The position numbers and the translations under genes were made by a program. A stretch of DNA of 37,985 nt. Source: Candidatus Zixiibacteriota bacterium (GTDB lineage Bacteria > Zixibacteria > MSB-5A5 > GN15 > FEB-12). Where the stretch lies: contig CP070674.1 in assembly GCA_020351995.1 (NCBI GenBank), positions 623,876-661,860 of the forward strand. Reading direction: 5' to 3'. Positions 25,707-34,048 of the stretch are shown in pieces. Position 1 is the first letter of the stretch. Each line of letters begins with the position of its first letter. The notes below the pieces were generated by a model, which saw only the letters and a program-made list of their open reading frames with translations, had not been told where the DNA came from and made no database searches.

Positions 25707-27146
25707 CTATTTGCCCAGAGCTTTCCTGACTCCCTCGGCATAAGCCGGGTCGGCCTTGGCGAAATGCCCGAGCTGACGCTCGATAATTTCGTTCGGTACC
25801 CCTTTCATGGCCCCGGCGACAGCCTTGTGCAGGCGGTCTCGTTCGCCATCGGGCATGAGGCGATAAAGATTCCCGGCCTGCGTGTAATCATCGTTACCTT
25901 CGCGATGATCATACCGGTCCGCGTCGCCGGATATCACAAGCGGCGGCTCCTTGAACTTATGATCTTCAGCGGGGCCGCCAAAGCTGTTCGGCTCATAGTT
26001 GACATCACCGCCGGAGTTGCCATCAAAGCGCATCTTTCCGTCACGATGGTAAACGTTGACATTCGCTTTCGGACGATTAACCGGAAGACTCTCATAATTG
26101 ACACCAAGACGATATCTGTGAGCGTCGGCATAAGAGAAAATCCTGAACTGAAGCATCTTGTCGGGGCTATGACTGATCCCCGGTACCATGTTAGCCGGTG
26201 AGAAGGCCGACTGTTCTACGTCGGCGAAATAGTTCTCGGGGTTGCGGTTCAGTTCCATGACACCAACATCAATTAGCGGAAATTCCCCGTGCGGCCACAC
26301 TTTGGTCAGATCAAAAGGATTGTAGGATGTCTTCTCGGCCTGCTCTTCGGTCATGACCTGAACCTTGAGATTCCACTTCGGAAAGTCTCCTCGCTCAATC
26401 GCCTCAAAGAGGTCTCTCTGATGGCTCTCCCGGTCGTTAGCGATGATAGCGGCTGACTCCTCCGATGTCAGGCACTCGATACCCTGCGCGGTCTTGAAAT
26501 GAAATTTCACCCAGACCCGTTCGTTCTTGGCGTTGACCAGGCTGTAGGTATGGCTGCCGTAACCGTTTAGATGACGGTAGCTTCGGGGTAGTCCGCGATC
26601 GGAGAAAAGGATCGTTACCTGGTGTAAACTCTCAGGTGACAATGACCAGAAATCCCACTGCGTGGTGTTGCTTCTCAGGTTGGTCTTGGGATCCCGTTTT
26701 TGGGTGTGAATGAAATCCGGGAACTTGTACGGATCACGCACGAAGAATACCGGGGTGTTATTTCCAACTAGGTCCCAGTTGCCTTCATCGGTGTAGAACT
26801 TCACCGCGAATCCTCTCACATCGCGCTCGGCATCGGCAGCACCGCGCTCACCGGCGACCGTCGAGAAGCGCAGAAAGCAATCCGTCTTCTTGCCGACTTT
26901 CGAGAAGATACTGGCCTTGGTGTACTTGGTGATATCGTGGGTGACGGTCAAGGTCCCGAAAGCGCCCGATCCCTTCGCATGCACCACCCGTTCTGGAATG
27001 CGCTCACGGTTGAAATGGGCGTGCTTCTCGAACAGTTGCCAGTCCTGCACTAACAGCGGCCCGCGCGGTCCGGCTGTAAGTGAGTTCTGGTTGTCACCCA
27101 CCGGGATACCGGCTGAAGTGGTCAGTTGTTTCTTCTTTTTCTCCAT
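25707..27146 (-). CDS. katA: Monofunctional haem catalase, clade 3 (KatA type)
   Basis: The protein has 479 residues, the normal small-subunit length. It disproportionates H2O2 to water and oxygen with haem b. The distal histidine is His56 ([12 protein letters not shown]), the distal asparagine is in VGNNTPVFF (129-130), and the proximal ligand is Tyr339 in [14 protein letters not shown]. All are intact, and [11 protein letters not shown] and [11 protein letters not shown] are typical. No signal peptide is present, so it is cytoplasmic. ATG 27146 has AGGAGG 9 nt upstream, a strong site. The perR gene ends 110 bp upstream on the same strand, so peroxide-dependent co-regulation is expected from the well-known PerR-katA pairing. 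Confidence 0.97.
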   Translation of the reverse strand: MEKKKKQLTTSAGIPVGDNQNSLTAGPRGPLLVQDWQLFEKHAHFNRERIPERVVHAKGSGAFGTLTVTHDITKYTKASIFSKVGKKTDCFLRFSTVAGERGAADAERDVRGFAVKFYTDEGNWDLVGNNTPVFFVRDPYKFPDFIHTQKRDPKTNLRSNTTQWDFWSLSPESLHQVTILFSDRGLPRSYRHLNGYGSHTYSLVNAKNERVWVKFHFKTAQGIECLTSEESAAIIANDRESHQRDLFEAIERGDFPKWNLKVQVMTEEQAEKTSYNPFDLTKVWPHGEFPLIDVGVMELNRNPENYFADVEQSAFSPANMVPGISHSPDKMLQFRIFSYADAHRYRLGVNYESLPVNRPKANVNVYHRDGKMRFDGNSGGDVNYEPNSFGGPAEDHKFKEPPLVISGDADRYDHREGNDDYTQAGNLYRLMPDGERDRLHKAVAGAMKGVPNEIIERQLGHFAKADPAYAEGVRKALGK

Positions 27147-27255
27147 TATTGTTGCCTCCTTTTGAAGTTCACTTTAGCATGGCCGGCCATAGTCGGAGCC
27201 ATATGACCGTTTTATTGTCTTTAGTTTTGGCGAGATGCAGCCCCAGCGGAAGATG

Positions 27256-27654
27256 TTACTTCTTCTTGCGTCGACCCCGCATTATAACCTGATACTCGCT
27301 GATCTCAAAGCCCTTCAGCCTTTCTTTTTCGGTAATCTGCAGATGATCCCACGGAATATCGTAGATATCGCCCGTCTCGTTGTCTATAAAGTGATGGTGC
27401 TTTCCCATGTTCGGGTCGAAGAAAACGGTACCTTCCTTGAGAAGCTGGGTTTTCAGTAATCCTTTCTTGACCATCAAATTGAGCGTGTTGTAAACGGTTG
27501 CCCGCGAGACCGTAGGGCACTTTTTACGGGCATGCTCGAGGACCTCATCGGCCGAAGGATGCGCCCGGGTATTTAGAACATAGTCAACAACCGCTATCCG
27601 CTGCGGCGTGGGCTGTATATGGCACTCTCGCAGAACTGAAATGGCGTCTTTCAT
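27256..27654 (-). CDS. perR: PerR-type Fur-family regulator lacking structural zinc cysteines
   Basis: The protein has 132 residues. The winged helix with SRATVYNTLNLMVKKGLL (about 50-67) is typical of Fur proteins. The five ligands of the B. subtilis PerR regulatory metal site align at a constant offset: His32, Asp80, His86, His88 and Asp99, including the aspartate that favours PerR over Fur. The two CXXC zinc motifs are missing: the first site reads HHHFIDNETGD and the tail ends in RGRRKKK. Peroxide sensing by metal-catalysed histidine oxidation is therefore plausible without structural zinc. It stands before the catalase gene and probably controls it and itself. ATG 27654 has no ribosome site, and the promoter predicts a leaderless mRNA. 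Confidence 0.93.
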   Translation of the reverse strand: MKDAISVLRECHIQPTPQRIAVVDYVLNTRAHPSADEVLEHARKKCPTVSRATVYNTLNLMVKKGLLKTQLLKEGTVFFDPNMGKHHHFIDNETGDIYDIPWDHLQITEKERLKGFEISEYQVIMRGRRKKK

Positions 27655-27658
27655 CGTA

Positions 27659-27689
27659 TTAGAATAAGTCTAAAATTAGACACTGTCAA
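27659..27689 (-). promoter_or_regulatory. perR promoter with Fur/PerR-type operator in the spacer
   Basis: On the minus strand TTGACA (27689-27684) and TATTCT (27666-27661) are 17 bp apart, and the ATG of perR begins 6 nt after the -10. The spacer holds GTCTAATTTTAGAC (27668-27681, 6-bp arms). The overlapping TTAGAATAAGTCTAA (27659-27673) resembles a 7-1-7 PerR box. Binding here would block RNA polymerase, which suggests autorepression. Confidence 0.65.
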
Positions 27690-27970
27690 TAATAGTACGG
27701 GAATTCGGTAAAAATGTTGGCTTCAACGCGAAGTTCGTGGAGTCGGCATCGAGTCCATGATCAATCGGCATCGCCGGCACCGCTCAGCCCCGGATTGGCT
27801 TGACAAATTCATGTCGGAATTCAATATTGGCGGTTGAAAAATACGTCACCTGTCGGCCCGGCCGCAGACGGAGACAAAAATATACTGCGTTACTATATCG
27901 AACATATCAGCCCAGTCAACTAATCCGAAATTTTCATATAATTATTATTGGTGGAGATAGATCGTTTAAT
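27690..27970. other. Divergent gap between perR and the CoA-pathway operon
   Basis: No gene is seen. It must hold the promoter of the four-gene operon, but I cannot find a pair of good hexamers. GTGGAGAT at 27951-27958 may be the ribosome site, though its distance to the ATG at 27971 is long. Confidence 0.35.
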
Positions 27971-28894
27971 ATGGCAGTTGAAAACATTAGCATTCATGAA
28001 GTAGGACCGCGCGACGGTCTGCAGGTCGAAAAAACCACCGTCCCGCTGGAGGACAAAATCCGGTGGATTGATGCTGTTATCAAAAGTGGTGTCGATATCG
28101 TGCAGCTCGGCTCTTTTGTGAATCCGGAAAAGGTCCCCCAGATGGCCGACACCGACAAGCTGTTCGAGCATTATTCATCCGATGGCAATAAACCGGGAAG
28201 AGTGATCCTCTCCGGTCTGGTACTTAACGAAAGAGGACTCGAGCGCGGGATGGCCTGCGGCGTGGAGATGTTCTGCATGGGCGTCTCGGCCAGTGAGACT
28301 CACAGCCAGAAAAACACGCGCATGACCACATCGGAGGCGCTGTCACGCATAATCCCCATGGCCAAATCGGCGCTTGAGGCCGGCAAGCGGGTGCAGGTGT
28401 CGGTACAGTCGGCGTTCGGCTGCGGCTTCGAGGGACCGATAGCCGCTGAGAAGGTCCTTGGCATTGTCAAAGAATACCTCTCGGCCGGTATTCGCAATAT
28501 CAGCCTGGCCGATACCGCCGGACACGCTCAGCCGCTCCAGGTAGAAGTACTTTACACCACCATCAAAGGATTGGACCCCGACGTTGAGCTGGCCTGTCAC
28601 TTTCACAACACTTACGGCCTTGGCCTGGCCAACTGTTACGCTGCCTTCAAGAGTGGTGTAACCTACTTCGAGTCAGCTTTCGGCGGACTTGGTGGCTGTC
28701 CGTTTACGAAACTTCCGGCGGGAAACGTAAGTACTGAGGATCTGGTTCATTCGTTTCAGCGGATGGGACTTCGCAAAGATATCCAGCTAAACACACTGTT
28801 GGATACGGCCCGGCAGGTAAGTGAATTCTTCGGTCGCGAACTTCCCGGCGCGGTGATGAAAGCCGGTTCGATTGTGGATTTCAAGGGAGCATAA
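27971..28894 (+). CDS. HMG-CoA lyase family enzyme (HMG-CoA or citramalyl-CoA lyase type)
   Basis: The protein has 307 residues, about 33 kDa. The TIM-barrel features are complete: GPRDGLQ at 12-18 (catalytic Arg14 and metal ligand Asp15), CHFHNTYGLGLAN with metal ligands His210 and His212, and the signature GGLGGCPFTKLPAGN with Cys243. The family cleaves 3-hydroxy-3-methyl-acyl-CoA to acetyl-CoA and a keto acid. The (R)-citramalyl-CoA lyase of Chloroflexus belongs to it and works beside a class III CoA transferase, the same neighbour as here (22 bp downstream). HMG-CoA cleavage cannot be excluded. The ATG at 27971 starts the conserved region; upstream frame to 27800 looks non-coding. Confidence 0.9.
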   Translation: MAVENISIHEVGPRDGLQVEKTTVPLEDKIRWIDAVIKSGVDIVQLGSFVNPEKVPQMADTDKLFEHYSSDGNKPGRVILSGLVLNERGLERGMACGVEMFCMGVSASETHSQKNTRMTTSEALSRIIPMAKSALEAGKRVQVSVQSAFGCGFEGPIAAEKVLGIVKEYLSAGIRNISLADTAGHAQPLQVEVLYTTIKGLDPDVELACHFHNTYGLGLANCYAAFKSGVTYFESAFGGLGGCPFTKLPAGNVSTEDLVHSFQRMGLRKDIQLNTLLDTARQVSEFFGRELPGAVMKAGSIVDFKGA

Positions 28895-28915
28895 AGGCAA
28901 GGAGATAAATCTGTA

Positions 28916-30109
28916 ATGAAATTACTGGAAAACATTCGTGTTATAGACATGACCAATGTGCTGTCGGGTCCCTTCTGCACGTTGCATCTGGCCCAGCTCG
29001 GGGCCGAAGTGATCAAGATTGAGGTTCCTGACGGCGGTGATCTGGCGCGAAGACTCGGCAACGTTCCCGCCCTGAATAAAGATCTGATGGGAACGAGTTT
29101 CCTGGCGCAGAACGCCAACAAGAAATCTGTGACATTGAACCTCAAGACCGAGGAGGGCAAGGAGATCTTCCGTAAGCTTCTTGAGACCTCCGATGTGCTT
29201 GTGGAGAATTTCCGCCCTGGAGTTATGAAGAGACTCGGTTTCCCGTGGGAAGAGATGGAAAAGATCAACCCGCGTCTGGTTTACTGCGCTATCTCAGGAT
29301 TTGGTCAAACCGGCCCCGATGCCTTCAAGCCCGCCTACGATCAAATTATCCAGGGCTTGTCGGGTGCCATGGATGTTAACGGCGATGAGCGGCTTCATCC
29401 GCTGCGCGCCGGTTTCCCCGTATGCGACACGGTAGGTGGACTCAACGCCGCCTTTGCTATCATGGCCGCGCTTTATCATCGGGAGCGCACCGGCGAGGGC
29501 CAGGCCATAGATATCGCCCTGCTCGACTCGATAATGCCTCTCATGGGCTGGGTGGCCGCGAACCTGTTAATCGGTGGCAAAGCGCCCATCCCGATGGGTA
29601 ACGATAATTTCACCGCCGCGCCTTCCGGGGCTTTCCGCACCAAGGACGGTTACATCAATATCGCCGCCAACCAGCAAAGGCAGTGGGAAGACCTTACCGA
29701 TCTGGTCGGCTTGCCTGAACTGAAAACCGATCCTCGCTTTCAGGAACGCGACACGCGCAAAGCCAACAGGAAAGAACTCACACCCATTCTGGAAGAAAAA
29801 CTCACCCAGAACACCACCGAGCATTGGGTCGAGATCTTCAACGCCAAGGCTATCCCCTCGGGTGATATTCTCAACCTGGAGAAAGCTCTGACCAGCGACC
29901 AGATCAGACATCGCGAGACTATCGTCAAGGTTAAAGAACCCAAGATCGGGGAAATTCAGATATTCAACCTCTCGGCCAAGTTTTCGAAGACGCCCGGAAG
30001 TATCGACGCTGCTCCCCCGCGCCTTTCGGCCCATACCGAAGAAATTCTCACGCAACTGGGATATTCGAAAGAAGACCTGCAAACGCTCAAAGAGAAGGCC
30101 GTAATCTGA
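28916..30109 (+). CDS. Class III CoA transferase (CaiB/BaiF family)
   Basis: The protein has 397 residues, normal for the family. The N-terminal LGAEVIKIEVPDGGD motif and the segment NANKKSVTLNL are typical, and the catalytic aspartate that forms the acyl anhydride is probably Asp171 in PVCDTVGGLNAA. These enzymes move CoA from a donor such as succinyl-CoA or acetyl-CoA to a carboxylic acid. Known substrates include oxalate, carnitine, itaconate, mesaconate and D-citramalate. AAGGAG lies 11 bp before ATG 28916. It follows the lyase gene by 21 bp, so it probably makes the CoA ester that the lyase cleaves. Substrate is inferred from context only. Confidence 0.92.
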   Translation: MKLLENIRVIDMTNVLSGPFCTLHLAQLGAEVIKIEVPDGGDLARRLGNVPALNKDLMGTSFLAQNANKKSVTLNLKTEEGKEIFRKLLETSDVLVENFRPGVMKRLGFPWEEMEKINPRLVYCAISGFGQTGPDAFKPAYDQIIQGLSGAMDVNGDERLHPLRAGFPVCDTVGGLNAAFAIMAALYHRERTGEGQAIDIALLDSIMPLMGWVAANLLIGGKAPIPMGNDNFTAAPSGAFRTKDGYINIAANQQRQWEDLTDLVGLPELKTDPRFQERDTRKANRKELTPILEEKLTQNTTEHWVEIFNAKAIPSGDILNLEKALTSDQIRHRETIVKVKEPKIGEIQIFNLSAKFSKTPGSIDAAPPRLSAHTEEILTQLGYSKEDLQTLKEKAVI

Positions 30110-30147
30110 ACCGAACGAAGAGCGCAATTATATTTGGAGAAGAATAG

Positions 30148-31440
30148 ATGGGAATGACATACGTTCAAAAAGTTCTCGCCCGGGCCTGCGGAAAACCATC
30201 GGTTGATGTAGGCGACGTCGTTGAGCCGGAAGTTCACCTGGCTATGTCGCACGAAAACGGCGCGATGGCGATGAACCAGTTCATCGAGATATACCGAGAC
30301 ACCGGCATCGATATGAAGGTCTGGGATCCGGAGCGAATCGCGATTATCTATGACCATCGAATCCCCGCTGAGAGTTCCAAGACAGCGAACAATCAAAAGA
30401 AACTGCGCAACTTCGTCGTCGAGCAGAAAATCTCCAAGTTCCACGATATCCGCGGGGATCAGGGGGGTATCTGCCACCAGATTCTCCCTGAATTCGGATA
30501 CGTCAGGCCGGGTTACGTTGTTGTCGGCACCGACAGTCACACCACCAGCCACGGCGCTCTGGGAGCGTTCGCGTTCGGCGTGGGAGGCACGGAAATGGCA
30601 GCGGTCTGGACATTGGGACGCGTTCTCAATGTCGAGGTTCCCGGTACTATCAAAGTCAACGTCAACGGTAAGTTTCCCGCGCATGTCGGACCGAAAGATC
30701 TGATTCTGCACCTGATCGGAAAAATAACCGCCGAAGGTGCCAACTTCAGGGTCCTCGAATATCACGGCGACACAATCAGGAACATGTCAACCTCCGGTCG
30801 TCTGGTCATCTGTAACATGTCAGTCGAGGCCGGGGCTACCTCGGGTATCGTGCCGCCCGACAAGGAAACCCTGCGCTATCTAAAAGACGAGGCCGGCGTG
30901 AAAGATAAGATCGAGACGTTTGCCCCTGATCCCGACGCTCACTATGAGCAGACGGTGGAGATCGACGTATCCGATATGGCGCCTCAGATCGCCTGTCCGC
31001 ATGCAGTTGACAATGTGAAACCCGTTGGCGACGTTGCGGGCACAAGAATTGACCAGATCGTCATCGGGTCGTGCACTAATGGTCGTCTGGATGATCTCGA
31101 AATCGCGGCACGAATACTTAAAGGCAAGAAGGTTGCCCCGGGTACGAGGATGATTGTCTTCCCCGCTTCGTGGCGCATCTACCGCGAAGCTTTAAAGCGC
31201 GGATACCTGAACGATCTGTCCGAAGCTGGTGCCGTGGTCTGTAATCCCGGGTGCGGTGCCTGTCTCGGTGTACACCAGGGTGCGCTGGGCGATAACGAGG
31301 TCGCCCTGGCAACAACTAACCGTAACTTCAAAGGCAGAATGGGCAACCCTAAAGCTGAGGTTTATTTATGTTCACCCGATGTCGCCGCGGCCAGCGCCCC
31401 TTCGGGTGTAATAACCGATCCCAGAGCAGGAGGTCGCTGA
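30148..31440 (+). CDS. Aconitase-family hydro-lyase large subunit (LeuC/homoaconitase type)
   Basis: The protein has 430 residues, the length of stand-alone archaeal-type isopropylmalate isomerase or homoaconitase large subunits. The [4Fe-4S] ligands are Cys309 (GSCTNGR), Cys369 and Cys372 (NPGCGACLG), all intact. GTDSHTTSHGALGAFAFGVGGTE is the typical substrate-side loop region (no more than a family signature). The enzyme should add or remove water on a 2-hydroxy dicarboxylic or tricarboxylic acid. GGAGAA precedes ATG 30148 by about 7 bp. Leucine-pathway partners (LeuA, LeuB) are absent here, and the neighbours are a CoA transferase and a lyase, so a catabolic role is favoured over leucine synthesis. 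Confidence 0.9.
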   Translation: MGMTYVQKVLARACGKPSVDVGDVVEPEVHLAMSHENGAMAMNQFIEIYRDTGIDMKVWDPERIAIIYDHRIPAESSKTANNQKKLRNFVVEQKISKFHDIRGDQGGICHQILPEFGYVRPGYVVVGTDSHTTSHGALGAFAFGVGGTEMAAVWTLGRVLNVEVPGTIKVNVNGKFPAHVGPKDLILHLIGKITAEGANFRVLEYHGDTIRNMSTSGRLVICNMSVEAGATSGIVPPDKETLRYLKDEAGVKDKIETFAPDPDAHYEQTVEIDVSDMAPQIACPHAVDNVKPVGDVAGTRIDQIVIGSCTNGRLDDLEIAARILKGKKVAPGTRMIVFPASWRIYREALKRGYLNDLSEAGAVVCNPGCGACLGVHQGALGDNEVALATTNRNFKGRMGNPKAEVYLCSPDVAAASAPSGVITDPRAGGR

Positions 31441-31441
31441 T

Positions 31442-31933
31442 ATGTCTGAAGTAGTCTTAAAAGTCGGCGATGACATTTCCACCGATATCATCTATCCCGG
31501 ACGATTCATGGCGACGGTCCTGCCTACCGAAACGCCGCAGTACGCTTTCGCCGACGACGTTGAATTCAACAGGAAACTCAACGCTAACGAGATCCCCAAA
31601 GGGAGCATCATTGTCGCCGGACAGAACTTCGGCTGCGGGTCATCGCGCGAACAAGCCGCCTCATGCCTGAAAGGATGGGACCTCGTAATCGTGGCCAAAC
31701 ACTTCGCCCGAATTTTTGTACAGAACTCGATCAATCTCGGCCTGCAAACGGTGATATGCCCCGAATACGACGCTGACGAAGGAGACGAGCTGGAAATCCG
31801 CGGTGATGTGCTCGTCAACCATACCAAAGGCAAAGAGTTCAAGATTGTTCCGCATGCCCCGGCACGGCAGGCAATCATCGACGCCGGAGGCCTGGTGGCT
31901 TATACCAGGGCAAGGCTTCTGGCCAAGAAATGA
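31442..31933 (+). CDS. Aconitase-family hydro-lyase small subunit (LeuD type)
   Basis: The protein has 163 residues, the swivel domain. GQNFGCGSSREQA (61-73) is the diagnostic small-subunit signature with the catalytic serine and arginine. The specificity loop after DISTDIIYPG reads RFMAT (21-25), unlike the usual KYLVY-type loop of isopropylmalate isomerases or the YLRT loop of homoaconitases. The start ATG lies one base after the stop of the large subunit and is preceded by AGGAGG, so the subunits are made together. It ends the four-gene CoA operon. The nonstandard loop fits a substrate other than isopropylmalate, but this is inference. Confidence 0.92.
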   Translation: MSEVVLKVGDDISTDIIYPGRFMATVLPTETPQYAFADDVEFNRKLNANEIPKGSIIVAGQNFGCGSSREQAASCLKGWDLVIVAKHFARIFVQNSINLGLQTVICPEYDADEGDELEIRGDVLVNHTKGKEFKIVPHAPARQAIIDAGGLVAYTRARLLAKK

Positions 31934-32035
31934 GGCAATGTCCACATGGACAGGCGATCTAAGTACCGAATCGATCACATTGCGATATGCCGAAAGCGGT
32001 TCAATCCGCCGCGACGCTTTTGGCTGGGAGGATTA

Positions 32036-32995
32036 ATGACTAGTATCATTCGAACGGTCCTGCTTTCGATGCTGATCGCATACCTTGCAGGCTGCGGACA
32101 GGACAGAACGCAGAAAACAGAAGGCGTGTCCTATTTCGGGTTGGAATCACCGGGAACGGATACTGCGATCTTTGCGTCGAGTATCGTTACGACTGACAAC
32201 CACGAACACAGTCGAATCGAATTCTCGAAAGACGGCCGCGAGATCTATTGGGTTACGATGCCGGTGGATACCAGTCGTCCAACGGAGCATGGTTCGCCCT
32301 ATCAAATTTTGGAGCAGACGATATGGTATTCGCGGTTGGAGCGCGGGCGATGGTCCAAACCCGCTACCCTCGCGTACGACATAATCGCTATGGGCTCACC
32401 GACATTTTCTTCCGACGGCAGTGAGTTCTATTTCAGGTCACGTGATCCGGATTCGATGGTTCTCAACATAACCTGGGAGATCAGCCATACCGATAGCGGC
32501 TGGACCGACCCGGTCGTCACGGATGCCTTGCCGCTGCCTCCCCGCAACATGTCCTTTTGCTTTTCAGGTAACGGCAATCTTTACTTCGATTCATTTGGCG
32601 GCAGAAGTAGCGAAGGAACGGCAATCTGGGATATATACTGGTCGCGGTTTGAAAACGGCGCATATGCGGAGCCGCAATTGGTGGGCGGTGGTGTTAACGA
32701 CGGTTCTATGAACTGGACACCATGGGTGGCACCGGATGAAAGTTACATTATTTTCTCCTCGCACCGGGAGGGCAATCTGGGTAACGGCGACCTCTACATA
32801 TGCTTCCGGGACTCTCTCGATGGATGGACCGATGCGATCAATATGGGACCCCCGGTAAACACAGCTTCGCAAGAGAGATTTCCGTCGGTGTCGCCCGATG
32901 GCAAGTTTCTGTTCTTTGCCCGCAATAATGAAAACACCTACTCAGACATCTACTGGATAAGTGCCGCTTTCATTAATCGACTGAAACCTGATTAA
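32036..32995 (+). CDS. PD40/TolB-like beta-propeller lipoprotein
   Basis: The predicted protein has 319 residues. The N-terminus ends in a lipobox LAGC (about 15-18) after a hydrophobic stretch, so it is an exported lipoprotein. The rest has repeated PD40-type strands: FSKDGREIYWVT, FSSDGSEFYFRS, VAPDESYIIFSSHREG and VSPDGKFLFFARNN. Such propellers form binding platforms, as in TolB. ATG 32036 has GGGAGG close upstream; an in-frame ATG at 31946 would put 30 charged residues before the signal peptide. It follows the hydro-lyase gene by about 100 bp and may or may not be in that operon. Function is unknown. Confidence 0.87.
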   Translation: MTSIIRTVLLSMLIAYLAGCGQDRTQKTEGVSYFGLESPGTDTAIFASSIVTTDNHEHSRIEFSKDGREIYWVTMPVDTSRPTEHGSPYQILEQTIWYSRLERGRWSKPATLAYDIIAMGSPTFSSDGSEFYFRSRDPDSMVLNITWEISHTDSGWTDPVVTDALPLPPRNMSFCFSGNGNLYFDSFGGRSSEGTAIWDIYWSRFENGAYAEPQLVGGGVNDGSMNWTPWVAPDESYIIFSSHREGNLGNGDLYICFRDSLDGWTDAINMGPPVNTASQERFPSVSPDGKFLFFARNNENTYSDIYWISAAFINRLKPD

Positions 32996-33004
32996 GACAT
33001 TGCC

Positions 33005-33022
33005 CGGGTGAAAATCCACCCG
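33005..33022. terminator. Weak hairpin between convergent genes
   Basis: CGGGTG and CACCCG pair across a 6-nt AAAATC loop, just beyond the PD40 stop and before the stop of the convergent membrane-protein gene. No U-tract follows on either strand, so terminator function is doubtful. Confidence 0.3.
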
Positions 33023-33032
33023 TATCGGATAT

Positions 33033-33620
33033 CTACCCACCCCATCCGATTAACCAAAGCGACAGTGTGGTAAGTATCAGACAGTAGACGGCGGTTCGTC
33101 GGACCTCTCTGGTCGCGAGAAATCTTATGGTCATGAACGTGATAAGAAAGACAAAGGCGAAGGTTTCGACTATTCCCAGAAAGACTCTTAATGCCATGCT
33201 GTTTACGCCGAGTACCAGACACCACGCGATTCCAATGCCGGCGGCAATGGCCAGCGCGATTTCCAACTGCTTTTCAGTAAATGGGACAGAGTGACAGCCC
33301 TCCGGCGCCTGTTCTCCGCTGCCCTTATTTGACAGTACCGTTGTCATCTGCTCCAAGAAACTCCTCTTACCCTTAGCGATCAGGACAGCCATCAGTGTAA
33401 ACTCCAGCACTATGAACACCGCGGCCGAAAGTGCATTGGCCGTATCTTTGTCGATAATTCCGTTTTCGCCCAGCATCTGCAGGAACCCGCTGGATATGAT
33501 AATAGGGACCTGGAAAATCAGAAATCTCATGACCTGGTACATCGACACCAACGCAAGTAAGCCGACCGCCCGGTCATCGAAAGTAATATCTTCTATACGC
33601 TGAATTGGCTTGTTAAACAT
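33033..33620 (-). CDS. Five-helix membrane protein, function unknown
   Basis: The protein has 195 residues with about five hydrophobic segments (about 18-47, 62-83, 113-135, 140-165 and 172-191). A hydrophilic loop (about 84-112, with EQMTTVLSNKGSGEQAPEG) separates the second and third helices. I recognise no family or catalytic motif. The ATG at 33620 is the only good start, but its ribosome site is weak (GGCAGG about 12 nt upstream). It is convergent with the PD40 lipoprotein gene and divergent from the OmpA-like gene. No partner is obvious. Confidence 0.7.
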   Translation of the reverse strand: MFNKPIQRIEDITFDDRAVGLLALVSMYQVMRFLIFQVPIIISSGFLQMLGENGIIDKDTANALSAAVFIVLEFTLMAVLIAKGKRSFLEQMTTVLSNKGSGEQAPEGCHSVPFTEKQLEIALAIAAGIGIAWCLVLGVNSMALRVFLGIVETFAFVFLITFMTIRFLATREVRRTAVYCLILTTLSLWLIGWGG

Positions 33621-33872
33621 GGCAACAACGCCTGCCCGATATAGAGTTCCCCGGCATAACCCTGCCCTTCCTGAATAATGTCGGCAATATAGTGTTTAAG
33701 GACCACATTCGAAATACGCCGCTCAGGCCCTCTCCTCAGGCCGGGAAACTGTGATCGGGAACGGCGTTTGCTTTTATAGTGAGCAGTTAGTACCAAAATC
33801 GTTCTCGCAGCTAAACATATGGCTCATAAGAGAGGAAAAACGATACACTTTGCTTAAGACGTGGAACAAAAA

Positions 33873-34023
33873 ATGCACCGAAGTGCATCAGATAACGGCG
33901 GCTAGACCCGCCGAAACCGGACTAAACACGGGTGCTTTCGGGTAGATTGTTCAACGATTGAGCAGCAGGATTTTCAATAGAGGAAAGGGCATACATAGGA
34001 ACCTCGCCGTGAAAACCGGCGAG
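33873..34023 (+). promoter_or_regulatory. Structured region upstream of the OmpA-like operon
   Basis: Three perfect short hairpins lie in a 428-bp gap without genes: ATGCAC-CGAA-GTGCAT (33873-33888), CGGCGG-CTAGAC-CCGCCG (33896-33913) and CTCGCCG-TGAAAAC-CGGCGAG (34003-34023). CCGAAA (33911-33916) could also pair with TTTCGG (33936-33941) and would compete with the second hairpin. It may be a 5' leader with alternative folds. I could match it to no known riboswitch. Confidence 0.4.
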
Positions 34024-34048
34024 ATGTAAATAGTATCCGGAGGGCATT

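Noticed and set aside
27971-31933. Standard leucine biosynthesis operon
   Set aside because: There is no isopropylmalate synthase or dehydrogenase, and a CoA transferase and lyase are present instead; the specificity loop also differs.
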